From Desmonostoc muscorum LEGE 12446 (lineage in GTDB: Bacteria > Cyanobacteriota > Cyanobacteriia > Cyanobacteriales > Nostocaceae): 64,000 nucleotides of DNA. This document shows positions 63,633 through 64,000 of the stretch, piece after piece. Made by a program: the position numbers and the translations under genes. The notes beneath the pieces are model-generated. The model was not told the origin of the DNA. It did no database searches and saw only the letters and a list, made by a program, of their open reading frames with translations. The stretch spans positions 481,683 through 545,682 of the forward strand of contig NZ_JADEXS020000002.1 in NCBI RefSeq assembly GCF_015207005.2, given 5' to 3'. Numbering within the stretch: position 1 is the first letter of the stretch; the number at the start of each line of letters is the position of its first letter.

Positions 63633-64000
63633 ATGAATACTTGGAATGTCAGTCACATTGCGTCTGCTAAACAACGTAAATTGATTGGATATATCAGCCT
63701 GTCTATCACCGTGATAGTCATGCTTAATACTTCTGTCAAAATAGTGTTTACGTCTAGTCCACGGCAGACGATTTTTGAGTTGAATCCTCCTCCTAGTGCT
63801 TGCAACTCATGTGACGTGATAGGGTATGACTTCAGTCAATCGGTTCTTGCTGCCAATCAGCAAAAATCAACCGTTCAAACTGAAGCCCGGCACGTTAGCC
63901 GTGTAGAATACGAACGGTTAAAACTAGGAATGTCTTTAGCAGAGGTTGAGGCAATTTTAGATCGAGGTACTGAGATTAATCAATCTACTAAGAGTGCAAC
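63633..64000 (+). CDS. Membrane-anchored protein with SmpA/BLIP-like region (partial)
   Basis: The ATG at 63633 opens a frame that runs off the window. One N-terminal transmembrane segment (GYISLSITVIVMLNTSVKIV) precedes a linker with SACNSCDVIGYDFSQ and then RVEYERLKLGMSLAEVEAIL, which resembles the start of the SmpA/BamE or DUF3862-type repeat seen in small lipoproteins. GGGAAGAG at 63620-63627 could be its ribosome site. The rest is unknown. Confidence 0.55.
   Translation, partial: MNTWNVSHIASAKQRKLIGYISLSITVIVMLNTSVKIVFTSSPRQTIFELNPPPSACNSCDVIGYDFSQSVLAANQQKSTVQTEARHVSRVEYERLKLGMSLAEVEAILDRGTEINQSTKSA

Noticed and set aside
1..64000. tRNA, rRNA or CRISPR arrays
   Set aside because: None was recognised on reading both strands; no cloverleaf-type element or regular repeat-spacer array was found.

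Overview
The window looks like accessory DNA from a filamentous, probably heterocyst-forming cyanobacterium (Nostocales). HIP1 octamers (GCGATCGC) and short dispersed repeats are abundant, and several gene families are cyanobacterial (CHAT/CHASE2, DUF928, DUF1822, DUF3370, NucA/NuiA). A plasmid replication protein of the CyRepA1 type (21364-27245, interrupted by a group II intron) and two XerC/D-like recombinases argue for a large plasmid, or plasmid DNA integrated elsewhere. Names rest on family recognition from translated sequence; no searches were run.

Layout. 1-9580: a CHAT-protease/exoprotein cluster (end of a DUF1822 protein, CHAT-CHASE2 protein, DUF928 protein, then on the other strand a CHAT-TPR protein and a 1268-residue filamentous-haemagglutinin-type exoprotein). 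9760-11993: IS1 remnant, frameshifted IS110 element with a structured 5' leader, and a 422-bp element with 25-bp perfect terminal inverted repeats and no transposase. 12094-15202: SLH/DUF3370 protein and WD40 protein. 15321-20100: hsdR fragment, truncated IS630 copy, small unknown gene, and a transposase/RecD2 chimera. 20247-29164: tyrosine recombinase, intron-split CyRepA1 replicase with low-complexity hairpin insertions, and a coiled-coil plasmid protein. 29850-36886: a STAND ATPase divergent from a Ser/Thr kinase with TPRs, a truncated secreted protein ended by an IS630 element, and a Rieske oxygenase. 36903-39712: decayed thioredoxin-like fragment, two plasmid-type unknowns and a second tyrosine recombinase. 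39867-42763: nested and internally inverted IS630 elements, a third IS630-type fragment and a 73-bp palindrome. 42995-51711: mostly intact small metabolic or secreted genes (TspO-like, PhoD, YciI, kinase-like, S1/P1 nuclease, unknown secreted proteins) separated by non-autonomous elements with target duplications. 51310-52626: convergent nuiA and nucA. 52825-57886: a recD2 gene cut by one IS, next to a sigma-like gene cut by a related IS. 58099-64000: UvrD tail, RTX-repeat/methyltransferase fusion, IS4 fragment, duplicated 78-residue genes, a TIGR03643 protein and the start of a membrane-anchored protein.

Functionally the region combines a replication/recombination backbone with cell-surface and secreted proteins, extracellular nucleases and phosphatase (nucleic-acid and phosphate scavenging) and signalling proteins. 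The strongest theme is transposition: at least five full-length IS or intron insertions, several with readable target duplications, and at least six non-autonomous inverted-repeat elements, so the insertion history can be partly reconstructed by hand.
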